Of a stretch of 19,792 nt of DNA, positions 1-6,408 are shown in pieces. The DNA comes from Pseudomonadota bacterium (lineage in GTDB: Bacteria; Pseudomonadota; Gammaproteobacteria; Burkholderiales; JABEVD01). Under the pieces are notes generated by a model. The model did not search any database. It had not been told where the DNA came from and saw only the letters and a program-made list of their open reading frames with translations. Within the stretch, counting starts at the first letter, position 1, and every line of letters starts with the position of its first letter. Location of the stretch: contig JAJZPK010000022.1 of NCBI GenBank assembly GCA_021811205.1, positions 1 to 19,792 of the forward strand, read 5' to 3'. The position numbers were made by a program, and so were the translations under genes.

Positions 1-127
1 GCATGTTGGGACACCTATCCCCAGCGGAATTCGCGGTCAGGTTTCGTGAAGTTTCGAAGGAAGAGTTACACTTGGCAAACGAGGATTTTGCTAACTGAAA
101 ACTGGTATCCCTTTTGGGGGCAGGTCA
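1..127 (+). mobile_element. Right end of an IS3-family (IS407-like) insertion sequence
   Basis: The sequence at about 115-127, read on the minus strand, begins TGACCTGCCCCCA. This matches my recollection of terminal inverted repeats in the IS407 subgroup of the IS3 family. The last coding residues of an OrfB-type transposase end just inside it, at base 98, which is the normal layout of the right end of such an element. The left end lies outside the window, so the target duplication cannot be checked. The outer boundary at base 127 is inferred from the repeat; the family call is moderately sure. Confidence 0.6.
3..98 (+). CDS. IS3-family transposase OrfB, C-terminal end (partial)
   Basis: The reading frame starting at base 3 is open from the window edge and stops with TGA at 96-98. 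It encodes about 31 residues that include LGHLSPAEF, the short motif near the C-terminus of IS3-family OrfB integrases that follows the last catalytic glutamate region (usually written LGYLSPxEF). The catalytic DDE core lies upstream, outside the window. The stop lies 29 bases inside the presumed IS end, as expected. Because only the tail is visible, it cannot be said whether the transposase is intact. Confidence 0.5.
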   Translation: MLGHLSPAEFAVRFREVSKEELHLANEDFAN

Positions 128-930
128 TGGAAGCAAACGCTACAGACCTCCTGGATGAAATTTCGCTGTTTGCTGAGAGAAGTCGTCATCCATCATTCTG
201 GCAGATGTCTTCAGGTAGTGCTGCAGAACTACATACTAAAGCAGTAAAAAGAAAGCTAGCTAACTTCACTTCTTCCGTAATGGCCTTAGTCGATCACGCA
301 AGAAATTTCGAACGCGAAATCCCGGTGCCTAATTACAATATTCAACGTAATAAATGCTTTTCTCCGCGCGGGCTTCATGATTTTCTGCAGAACCTAAGGA
401 ACTACAATACGCATTGGCGTATCGCACAGACAAACTGGGTCATTTCCCACGATCGCGGTTCGGAAGGTAGGCAAGCAAAATTTGTTATAACGAAAAAAGA
501 ACTCCTTGTTTGGCCAGGTTGGAATGCTAAAGCTAAGGGTTACATCCATGGTTCATCGGATCCAATAGATGTTCAACTTCTCATTGTGGACTACCGGAAG
601 CTTGTGCACTCTTTTTATTCTTGGCATCGTGGTGCCTTACTATCTACGTACAGTGGCGAGATTAAAACGTATCTATATTACAAGCGCCTCTATGAGGGAT
701 TACTCAAGAAGAGCCAATGGAACCTAATCCTCTCACATTGTCCGGGTGACCTTGATCCGTTCCAATATCTTAATCGCTACCTTCCGGCGGCATCAGTTGA
801 ACGTGTTCTCGCACGAGCGCATCGGACAAAGGAGCAGGTCGATCTGATTATTAACCTCATGGATATGGATGAATTTTGTGACGATGCACTCCGAAAAAAG
901 GCATATGCAGTGTTTGGTGTAATTGATTAG
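127..930 (+). CDS. Protein of unknown function with a HEPN-like R-N-x3-H motif
   Basis: I do not recognise this 267-residue protein as a named family. The frame is open leftwards into the IS (a GTG at 46 is possible), but ATG 127 is preferred. It begins exactly at the IS end, is preceded by GGGGG at 116-120 as a possible ribosome site, and the residues before it are just IS sequence read in another frame. The protein is mostly helical, with a region around residues 35-65 rich in K/R and hydrophobics. The motif LRNYNTH at about residues 90-96 fits the RNxxxH (Rx4H) signature of HEPN-fold ribonucleases, common in toxins and phage defence. No signal peptide or membrane segment is seen. Codon use is more AT-rich than in genes right of 4900, pointing to acquired DNA. 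An intrinsic terminator follows the stop directly. The true N-terminus may have been lost to the IS insertion. The function is inference. Confidence 0.6.
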   Translation: MEANATDLLDEISLFAERSRHPSFWQMSSGSAAELHTKAVKRKLANFTSSVMALVDHARNFEREIPVPNYNIQRNKCFSPRGLHDFLQNLRNYNTHWRIAQTNWVISHDRGSEGRQAKFVITKKELLVWPGWNAKAKGYIHGSSDPIDVQLLIVDYRKLVHSFYSWHRGALLSTYSGEIKTYLYYKRLYEGLLKKSQWNLILSHCPGDLDPFQYLNRYLPAASVERVLARAHRTKEQVDLIINLMDMDEFCDDALRKKAYAVFGVID

Positions 931-940
931 GCATGATGGC

Positions 941-969
941 CCCTATATTTGTATAGGGAAATTTTTTTT
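941..969 (+). terminator. Intrinsic terminator after the HEPN-like gene
   Basis: CCCTATA (941-947) and TATAGGG (952-958) form a seven-pair stem with a four-base loop, followed by AAA and eight T residues (962-969). It starts 10 bases after the stop codon of the upstream gene, which supports that gene being transcribed and ending here. Confidence 0.8.
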
Positions 970-1285
970 ATTTTTGTGATGGCAATTTTTGAAAGTCCTA
1001 TATAGTTTAGTTGGAAAGGACTTGATCTAAACGCGTGGGAGATTCATAAAACGTTTTGTCAGAGATAGTTGGTGAATGTGTAAGAAAGCGTCTGAATGAA
1101 TACTACGTTGCTAAATACCGATCTTTACTCCTTTTGCGAGGACTACCTTGTTATAAAAGAACATGCACCGAATCCTGTTTTAATGAATTTTCTAGAAGAC
1201 GAAAAGAAAATTTCTTCATTGAATCGCCCCCGGTTTTGAGGAGGCGAATTCGTGTGAGAAATATGAGCTAGTTGGAAGATTCATT
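970..1285. other. AT-rich intergenic stretch, no convincing gene
   Basis: This stretch has low GC. An imperfect dyad AAGTCC (993-998) / GGACTT (1018-1023) is the only structure noted. A 71-codon frame from a TTG at 1056 to 1271 has no visible ribosome site and no recognisable motif, so it is not called as a gene. Confidence 0.5.
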
Positions 1286-1834
1286 TCAGCGCCGAATTCG
1301 CATCAAGCGCTGATTTACTTGTCCAGCATCGAATGCCTCGGCATCGAATCCATCTCCGTACCATTCAATTACATCTGGATGTCCAGGATGCATCGGGTTT
1401 GAGATTGCCTCGAGAAAATCCAAGAAACCCGGTGGCCCCCCCACATCCTCAGGTGGTGAGGCTCGAGCCCCGTCAATGCAAATGGGGTATTGCGTTAACT
1501 CCTCCATGGGTCGAATTTCTTCGACCTTCAGGTTGAATTCCCAGTTATCGCCGAAGTCATACACATAACCGAACGTTTGCTGGTTTCCGAGGCATTTTCC
1601 AAGTCGAGCGTTCTTTTCCGGGAATATGTCCCGGGTCCCTAATTCTGGGGCTCCATAGCGTTTGTCGGCGATAAGAAATTCATGCTGGTGTCTGTCTGAC
1701 CAGCCCATGCCAATTTGGATCACTTTATGAAATTGCTTGAGCGTGATGGTGTCGGGCACAATGACCCGGCGCCAAATTGAAGGCTCCAGCCATTTGAGCT
1801 CAAAATAAATCTGAAGAAGTTTGGTATGAGGCAT
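1286..1834 (-). CDS. Plasmid pRiA4b ORF-3-like protein (PF07929)
   Basis: This 182-residue protein shows the family's landmarks in order: PSIWRRVIVPD near residues 18-28, IGMGWSDRHQHEF at 41-53, YDFGDNWEF at 92-100, ASPPEDVGGPPGF at 125-137 and WYGDGFDAEAFD at 158-169. The family (also labelled IS1096 element passenger TnpR-like) is common on plasmids and in genomic islands and has no established biochemical role. The start at ATG 1834 is chosen because the residues before it, up to a TTG at 1888, do not belong to the family. No strong ribosome site is seen at either. The gene stands alone on the minus strand, between the HEPN-like gene and the direct-repeat region, and adds to the accessory character of this part. 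The family call is secure; the function is not. Confidence 0.88.
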   Translation of the reverse strand: MPHTKLLQIYFELKWLEPSIWRRVIVPDTITLKQFHKVIQIGMGWSDRHQHEFLIADKRYGAPELGTRDIFPEKNARLGKCLGNQQTFGYVYDFGDNWEFNLKVEEIRPMEELTQYPICIDGARASPPEDVGGPPGFLDFLEAISNPMHPGHPDVIEWYGDGFDAEAFDAGQVNQRLMRIRR

Positions 1835-1931
1835 GGGGTTTTCGTGGCGCGATTTGTTTCCATGAAAGCATAATGAAAATGCTCGCAAAATCCAAGCTCA
1901 TATGACACATCGAATCAACGTGTTAGGTGTG

Positions 1932-2066
1932 CTCGACAGACTTTATTACAAGGCACCTAGTGCAGAAGTGGAAAACTGGGGGTTCTCGACAGACTTTTCC
2001 GGAATTTCGCTAATTATTAGCCGATGTTAAATCAAGGAGTTATCGAGGGCCTTTCCGACAGATTTT
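1932..2066 (+). repeat. Three direct copies of a CTCGACAGACTTT motif
   Basis: Identical 13-base copies CTCGACAGACTTT occur at 1932-1944 and 1985-1997. A related copy TCCGACAGATTTT lies at 2054-2066. Copy starts are 53 and 69 bases apart. Copies 1 and 3 both continue with ATT-containing sequence. Spaced same-direction copies of this kind are typical of protein-binding sites at transposon ends or of iteron-like sites. No matching protein gene is seen next to them. Confidence 0.6.
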
Positions 2067-2069
2067 ATT

Positions 2070-2140
2070 CCTCGCGATCAGGCGAGGAGCTGAGCCTCCC
2101 GATTGGAGTTTCAGAATGGCCCGGCCTATGCCGGGCCATT
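2070..2140 (+). other. Run of three hairpins, possible structured RNA or terminator
   Basis: Three stems follow each other: CCTCGC/GCGAGG (2070-2075 with 2082-2087), CTCC/GGAG (2096-2099 with 2105-2108), and a perfect 11-bp stem AATGGCCCGGC/GCCGGGCCATT (2115-2125 with 2130-2140, loop CTAT). The last is very stable but is followed only by GTGTTT, not a clean T tract. It could end a short transcript or be part of an element end. Confidence 0.45.
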
Positions 2141-2226
2141 GTGTTTATGGCGCTCGATCACGTTCGAATAATGCCGCGGCGGACGCCCGATCCAGGGGCG
2201 GGGTTTCGACCAAACCGGACATTCGA

Positions 2227-2260
2227 TTATTGCATTTTATACGTCCGCAATATGCAATAA
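2227..2260. repeat. 9-bp perfect inverted repeat
   Basis: TTATTGCAT (2227-2235) and ATGCAATAA (2252-2260) are perfect complements around a 16-base centre. The repeat lies about 140 bases beyond the stop of the minus-strand DUF4276 gene. No T tract follows on either strand, so an operator or recombination site is as likely as a terminator. Confidence 0.45.
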
Positions 2261-2397
2261 GCTGACTTTTGGATTTGAGTATCTGTCCGCCAAGTCGAAG
2301 CTTGCTCGCGGTAGCGCTTGTCAGCGTCGTACAGCACCAAGCAGCTCGTATTGCCTAGCCGACTGCCCCGTTCTTTACCGAATGAGTTCAGCGATGC

Positions 2398-3024
2398 TCA
2401 CGAGCACCTGCACACCAATGCAGCCGTAACCGCACCTACAAATGCTTGAAAACTGCGCGATGTATTGTTCTGAGGACTCATGTGTTCCGCCACCGATCGG
2501 GCCAGTTCCAACTTGCGCAAACCGGCACTGAAATATCCTGCCTTTTTAAGCACACGTTCCATTGCTTCCCAAGTGCCACCGGCTACTGCGTCCGGATCAC
2601 GGAACCCCGCTTTTTGTGGAATAGTCGCCGATACGCGCGGGAAGGCTCTCCGCACCGCAGACCAATCACCAAAGAACCATGCTTCCAGTTCCTCAATAGC
2701 GATGCGATTTACGACATGAAAACACTGATCGTTACCTGCTCCGGTCTTGGTCAATAAACCCGCAGCTGCGGCCATGTTTTCAAGTTTGGCCTTCAACTCG
2801 ACGCAATCATCATCGTCCCGATCAACTAACACCAAAATTCGCCAACCAACAGGCAGCCAAGACGCATAGCCGCGCAGCCGTTCAGGTGCTTTTTTCAGCA
2901 GGTCATCCTTGCATTGAAAACGGATAATTTGAAACTGCACGTCTCCCAACAGCTTGGGCAAGAGAAACTCTAGTGCAGCCTCCATTGAAGGCTCTTCGAC
3001 AAATACGATCAGCTTTTCCAACAT
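2398..3024 (-). CDS. DUF4276 family protein, TOPRIM-like, partner of AAA ATPase
   Basis: This 208-residue protein carries the marks of the DUF4276 family, which I regard as TOPRIM-related. These are an early acidic motif FVEEPSMEAAL (residues 8-18), a DxD-type metal site LVDRDDDDC (66-74), and AIEELEAWFFGD (109-120). A C-terminal serine/phenylalanine motif (TSRSFQAF, about 188-195) follows. TOPRIM folds bind Mg2+ and act in nucleases, primases and topoisomerases, so a nuclease or RNA/DNA-processing effector role is likely but inferred. The start is ATG 3024, whose A is shared with the TAA stop of the upstream ATPase (TAATG), implying translational coupling; a TTG at 3033 is the alternative. 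The pair resembles, in layout only, known ATPase-TOPRIM defence systems such as PARIS and split OLD nucleases. The C-terminus ends in a short cysteine-containing tail. Confidence 0.8.
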   Translation of the reverse strand: MLEKLIVFVEEPSMEAALEFLLPKLLGDVQFQIIRFQCKDDLLKKAPERLRGYASWLPVGWRILVLVDRDDDDCVELKAKLENMAAAAGLLTKTGAGNDQCFHVVNRIAIEELEAWFFGDWSAVRRAFPRVSATIPQKAGFRDPDAVAGGTWEAMERVLKKAGYFSAGLRKLELARSVAEHMSPQNNTSRSFQAFVGAVTAALVCRCS

Positions 3025-4274
3025 TAGGCACAACCCTTCTTCGGAGCACGCGGAGCACCTTGGTTTACCAGTGGATCACCTATTCCAAAATGGCCTTCCA
3101 TCCACAGATGTCCCAAGCTGGCGCCTGCTCTAATGAACTCCGGGATACCTTGAATGTCGCAGGCGCGAACCGCCTGGGTGAACCCCTGTTCATCCCGGTA
3201 CAACACGCGCACTTCTTCGGCGCGCATGGCATTGAGCAAGAAGGGTGAGTGGCTGGTGATCAGAAGTTGAGAACGCTCGGCAGCAACTCGACACTCCTCA
3301 GCCAACTCAGGCAACAAGCGAGGATGCAGAAAATTTTCCGGCTCCTCAATGCCGATAAATCGTGGTGGCTCAGGGTCGTAGAGTACCGTCAAATAGGCCA
3401 ACATTTTCATCGTGCCGTCCGACGCAAACTTGGACAGCACCGGCTGCTCAAACGGAGCGTCTTTGATCTGCAACAGCAGTCGGCCATCGGGCATTGGCTC
3501 CGCCTCGACTCGCTCCAGCCTTGGAATGCGTGCCCGCAACACCGTGAAAATCTGTTCCAGCCGCTCGGGATGCTGTTCCTTCAGATACTGGATAACGTTC
3601 GGAAGATTTTCGCCGCCTTTGCTCAAGCGCTCCTGCGGTCCGGCTTCTGGTTGATTGCGAGTCGAATCTATGGAAAGGTAGGACACGTACCAATCGGTAA
3701 TAAACTCACGTAGCGCGGCAACACGTGGGTGCTCCGCCAATTGCCCCAAGGTGTTCACTGCGATAAGGTCAGGTGAGCGCAGCATGGTATCTTTGCGCTG
3801 ATCTTCGGCATCCGGCAACTCTCCACTGACGGCACGCCCCACGCCTTTGCGAAATTCGAGGAAACGAAAGGGTTGGCCTTTTTGGCCACGTCGCCATTGC
3901 AGCCATTCCTCAACAACCTCAGGACCTTTAGTACCCTCATCGATCGCCAGATGATAGGTAATGATAGGGCTTTTCGGTTGCTCGCGATATTTCAGCTCGA
4001 ACACAATAGGGCCGCTTGAACCGCGCGTTTTCAGCTCTTTGCCACGACCACGTCGATCCCAGGCATGACGCAAGCCAAACTGAAAGCACTCGGACAGGAA
4101 ATTGAACACATCGAAGATTGTGGATTTTCCGCTGCCGTTCGGCCCAAGCAATACCGTCATCGGCGTCAGGTTATCTAACTCAACCTTGTGCAGCGCGCGA
4201 TAATTCTCTACACGCAAAGACTCAATGCGCGGGATGCCTCGTTTCTTGGCCGGCGTAGGTTGTTTGCTTATCAC
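3024..4274 (-). CDS. RecF/OLD-like AAA ATPase (AAA_21 type), first gene of ATPase-TOPRIM pair
   Basis: This 416-residue SMC/RecF-type ATPase opens with the usual beta-strand lead [18 protein letters not shown] (16-33), then Walker [10 protein letters not shown] (44-52). It has a signature-like [11 protein letters not shown] (285-295), Walker [14 protein letters not shown] (306-318) with catalytic glutamate, and a histidine switch LLITSHSP (337-344). All ATPase motifs are intact. No TOPRIM domain is fused to its C-terminus, unlike OLD nucleases; that role is supplied by the DUF4276 gene overlapping its stop. The start is a GTG at 4274 with GGAGG four bases upstream; an overlapping ATG at 4276 leads at once to TGA. 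Proteins of this kind usually sense a cue and control a toxic partner in phage defence, which is inference here. A DNA-repair role without defence function cannot be excluded. Confidence 0.88.
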   Translation of the reverse strand: MISKQPTPAKKRGIPRIESLRVENYRALHKVELDNLTPMTVLLGPNGSGKSTIFDVFNFLSECFQFGLRHAWDRRGRGKELKTRGSSGPIVFELKYREQPKSPIITYHLAIDEGTKGPEVVEEWLQWRRGQKGQPFRFLEFRKGVGRAVSGELPDAEDQRKDTMLRSPDLIAVNTLGQLAEHPRVAALREFITDWYVSYLSIDSTRNQPEAGPQERLSKGGENLPNVIQYLKEQHPERLEQIFTVLRARIPRLERVEAEPMPDGRLLLQIKDAPFEQPVLSKFASDGTMKMLAYLTVLYDPEPPRFIGIEEPENFLHPRLLPELAEECRVAAERSQLLITSHSPFLLNAMRAEEVRVLYRDEQGFTQAVRACDIQGIPEFIRAGASLGHLWMEGHFGIGDPLVNQGAPRAPKKGCA

Positions 4275-4277
4275 ATT

Positions 4278-4283
4278 TCCTCC
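4278..4283 (-). promoter_or_regulatory. Ribosome binding site setting a GTG start of the ATPase
   Basis: GGAGGA on the minus strand lies four to five bases from two overlapping starts: ATG (4276-4274), immediately followed by TGA, and GTG (4274-4272), which opens the ATPase frame. The single-codon ATG-stop competes for the same ribosomes and may keep ATPase expression low. Confidence 0.5.
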
Positions 4284-4559
4284 AATTTCGTTCTGTCGCG
4301 TGCTTTCTTCGGTGCAGATTCCGTCTCGACGTCAGATCCTCTAGACCATGTGCGATGGACAGGGACTTATCGGTCTTGCACTTCTCACGCAGCCGATTCA
4401 ACGCAACTAACGCAGTCTACTAGAAAGCAATTGGCAAATCATCTAATCAAACTTTGTATGCACCTCCAAACTTTATCTAAATATAACGGTTCAGTTCACC
4501 GAAAGGAAAAGCTGACGTTCAAGGCGATGAAGGACTGAGCGGCGGATTATTGGCTTATT

Positions 4560-4614
4560 GCAGCCCGACGCCTAGAGACTGACCGACGTCCGTTAAGGCC
4601 GAACACCGGGCTGC
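4560..4614. repeat. 8-bp inverted repeat enclosing 39 bases
   Basis: GCAGCCCG (4560-4567) pairs perfectly with CGGGCTGC (4607-4614). The repeat sits right at the point where composition changes from AT-rich to GC-rich. It may be part of a structured leader or chance. Confidence 0.4.
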
Positions 4615-4656
4615 GCGGAAGAAGCAAGACGTATTTGCGAGGGAGGTATCAGTTGC

Positions 4657-4723
4657 TCCGATTCCAGCTGCCGTCCGCTCTCCTGCATGCCGTACTGTAG
4701 GTGCGGTACTGCCCTGAATCGGA
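4657..4723. repeat. 8-bp inverted repeat in the leader of the PAS-sigma unit
   Basis: TCCGATTC (4657-4664) and GAATCGGA (4716-4723) are perfect complements. The interval holds further short repeats (GTACTG and GGTACTGCC around 4692-4713). It lies about 190-250 bases before the PAS gene. Confidence 0.4.
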
Positions 4724-4911
4724 CAGCGCCCGGGTGGTGTATCTGCGGCAATACTGCCCGCCGCCATTTTCGAATGCCTTTTCGGGCGTGACGTATGAAA
4801 CAAGATCCGCATTTATTCAATTCGGTCATGCGTGAACTAATCTTCGCAAAGGGCAATCTTATTATCATGGTCTGAGATGCGGCATGTCACACAATCAAGA
4901 AAGGCGCGGGA

Positions 4912-5277
4912 ATGTCCGAAAAAGCCGATTGCTGCAAATACGAGGAGGAGCTGGCCGTACTGTCGCTGGACGAGCGCGGAATGATTTGCGATTGCAGCGC
5001 AGCTGTGGCGGAGGTTTCCGGGTATCTTCCTGGCGAACTGTTGGGTCGGCACGTTTCATTTCTTCTTCCTGGGCTGCCGGAAAGCATTCTCGTGGAAGGC
5101 GGCCAGATCAACCCCAGGATCAGCTTCCTGTGCCATTGCGAGCACCTTTTCCACATCAAGGACAGCAACGGGCGCATGCTGCCCTCCCAATTGCACTTGT
5201 TCGAATTGAACAACCCCAACGGCAGCCCATTCAGAATGATCCTGCTGCCTCTCCAACTCAAGATCGAGGAACATTGA
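4912..5277 (+). CDS. Small single-PAS-domain protein co-translated with the sigma factor
   Basis: This 121-residue protein is almost entirely one PAS fold: [20 protein letters not shown] (residues 19-38) followed by [15 protein letters not shown] gives the N-terminal half, and the rest fits the strand-rich C-terminal half. There is no output domain, signal peptide or membrane segment, so it probably works by binding a partner. It is rich in cysteine (7, 8, 26, 28, 74 and 76), including adjacent Cys-Cys and Cys-x-Cys pairs, which may allow redox or metal sensing. The start is ATG 4912 with a GAAAGG-type site upstream. The stop is one base from the ATG of the sigma factor, so the two are almost certainly translated together. 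A role in modulating the sigma factor is inferred from this arrangement only. Confidence 0.8.
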   Translation: MSEKADCCKYEEELAVLSLDERGMICDCSAAVAEVSGYLPGELLGRHVSFLLPGLPESILVEGGQINPRISFLCHCEHLFHIKDSNGRMLPSQLHLFELNNPNGSPFRMILLPLQLKIEEH

Positions 5278-5278
5278 T

Positions 5279-6166
5279 ATGGAATATTCCGGCGACAAGG
5301 ACGAGTTTGCCCAAGAAGAGCGGCATGAATCGATGGAGGGCGAATGCGTCGATATAGCGCAGCTCTATTTCAACGAAATCGGAAAAAAGCAAGTTCTGGG
5401 CGCTGAGCAGGAGAGAGCGCTGGCAAGGCAAGTCAGGGCGGGGGACTTCAATGCCAGGCAGAAAATGATCGAACACAACCTCAGGCTGGTCGTCAAGATT
5501 GCTCGGCATTACGTCAGCAGAGGATTGACATTTTCTGACCTGATCGAGGAGGGGAATCTCGGACTCATGCATGCACTGGACAAGTATGATCCGGAAAAGG
5601 GCTTCCGCTTTTCGACCTATGCGACATGGTGGATCAGGCAGGGCATCGAACGCGCGATCATGAATCAGTCGCGCACCATCCGACTGCCCGTTCACGTCGT
5701 CAAGGAGATCAATGCAATTCGCAGGGAAATGCGCATCGCCGAAGGGCCGATGCGCCCGGAGGAGGTTGCCCGCCATCTCGGCATTTCCTTGGATACCGTA
5801 TGGCGCGCCCTGCAGCAAAACGAATGGACTATTTCGCTCGATGCGCCCATCGATGAAGATCCAATGCTCAAGGTCGGCGACATGATCCCGGATGATGAAC
5901 AGATTTCTTCTCCCGAAAAGATCCTTGAATCGCTCGAGATGGATGAAGTCATGGCCGAACTGGTGGACGGGCTCAACCCCAAGGAGCGCATGATCATCGA
6001 GATGCGCTACGGGATCAGGGACGACGAATCCAAGACGCTGGAGCAGATTTCTCATAAGATGGGATTGACCAAGGAAAGGATCAGGCAGATCCAGAGCGCT
6101 GCGCTGCAAAACCTCAGGCGTTCCCTTTTCGGCATGGGGATAGACAGGGAACTGCTGAGTCAGTAG
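5279..6166 (+). CDS. rpoS: RpoS-type (group 2) RNA polymerase sigma factor
   Basis: This 295-residue sigma-70 family protein directs RNA polymerase to stationary-phase or stress promoters if it is the true RpoS. Region 1.2 starts near [11 protein letters not shown] (25-35). Region 2 contains [12 protein letters not shown] (67-78), [11 protein letters not shown] (86-96) and the promoter-opening segment [19 protein letters not shown] (109-127). The following TRTIRLP-like block (here [13 protein letters not shown]) is typical of RpoS/RpoD. Region 3 spans roughly 145-215. Region 4 carries the helix-turn-helix [20 protein letters not shown] (253-272). It lacks the long 1.1 and non-conserved regions of RpoD. 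The usual upstream neighbour nlpD is absent, replaced by a PAS gene one base away, so this may be a second, specialised RpoS paralogue; hence some doubt on the symbol. A hairpin lies about 40 bases after the stop. Confidence 0.88.
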   Translation: MEYSGDKDEFAQEERHESMEGECVDIAQLYFNEIGKKQVLGAEQERALARQVRAGDFNARQKMIEHNLRLVVKIARHYVSRGLTFSDLIEEGNLGLMHALDKYDPEKGFRFSTYATWWIRQGIERAIMNQSRTIRLPVHVVKEINAIRREMRIAEGPMRPEEVARHLGISLDTVWRALQQNEWTISLDAPIDEDPMLKVGDMIPDDEQISSPEKILESLEMDEVMAELVDGLNPKERMIIEMRYGIRDDESKTLEQISHKMGLTKERIRQIQSAALQNLRRSLFGMGIDRELLSQ

Positions 6167-6206
6167 CGTAAGGCTGCAGCTCCGGTCGCCATCCAATTCG
6201 CATCGA

Positions 6207-6238
6207 CGAGTTCGAATCAATCGTTCGGCTCGAACTCG
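6207..6238 (+). repeat. 9-bp hairpin downstream of the sigma factor gene
   Basis: CGAGTTCGA (6207-6215) and TCGAACTCG (6230-6238) form a perfect nine-pair stem with a 14-base loop, 40 bases after the sigma stop. No T tract follows, so it may stabilise the transcript end or terminate with Rho, or serve as an operator for the next unit. Confidence 0.5.
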
Positions 6239-6330
6239 GCGCGCTTCCAATTGCACTCCCCGGCGGAGCCGCGTGACGAGATTGATCCGGAACGTAATGC
6301 ATTTCCCCATTCATCCGGAAAATTCACCAA

Positions 6331-6359
6331 TTGATACAAATCGTGCATTGTGCTGTTAC
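6331..6359 (+). promoter_or_regulatory. Possible promoter of the Spy-DUF1540 unit
   Basis: TTGATA (6331-6336) is followed after 17 bases by TGTTAC (6354-6359). The -35 is good and the -10 is weak. The position, about 50 bases before the Spy-like start, fits. Confidence 0.3.
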
Positions 6360-6408
6360 TTTCCCGGCGTAACCTTGATCGCACATGTCTCATCAACGGA
6401 GGGAAAGA

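Larger units (their letters stand above)
1835..2397. other. 563-base non-coding stretch with repeats and hairpins
   Basis: No supported gene lies here. A 78-codon frame at 2024-2260 has no family features and runs through the hairpins. The stretch holds three direct repeats (1932-2066), three consecutive hairpins (2070-2140) and a 9-bp inverted repeat (2227-2260), listed separately. It looks like the remains of a mobile-element end, or a regulatory or structured RNA region, rather than decayed coding sequence. Confidence 0.6.
4275..4911. other. 637-base stretch without a supported gene; island/backbone boundary
   Basis: The part from about 4276 to 4540 is AT-richer and matches the accessory genes. 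From about 4555 the base composition rises to that of the backbone. Short frames on both strands (for example 4593-4868 minus) show no family features. Inverted repeats at 4560-4614 and 4657-4723 suggest structure. The promoter of the PAS-sigma pair must lie near the right edge, but no clear -35/-10 pair was found. Confidence 0.5.

Noticed and set aside
1056..1271. 71-codon frame from TTG
   Set aside because: No ribosome site, no family resemblance and a rare start; likely chance in an AT-rich gap.
1932..1949. Tn7-type TnsB binding site
   Set aside because: The reverse complement shares AATAAAGTCT with the Tn7 site, but the rest differs, the other copies diverge in that part, and no tns genes are seen.
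1932..2066. CRISPR array
   Set aside because: Only three imperfect 13-base repeats with unequal spacing and no cas genes.
2024..2260. 78-codon frame on the plus strand
   Set aside because: It runs through the hairpins and ends in the inverted repeat; no motif or ribosome site of note.
3249..3713. 154-codon plus-strand frame
   Set aside because: Shadow of the AAA ATPase gene, which has all its motifs on the minus strand.
5258..6310. 350-codon open frame on the minus strand
   Set aside because: Antisense shadow of the sigma factor gene; the composition is that of a mirrored frame.
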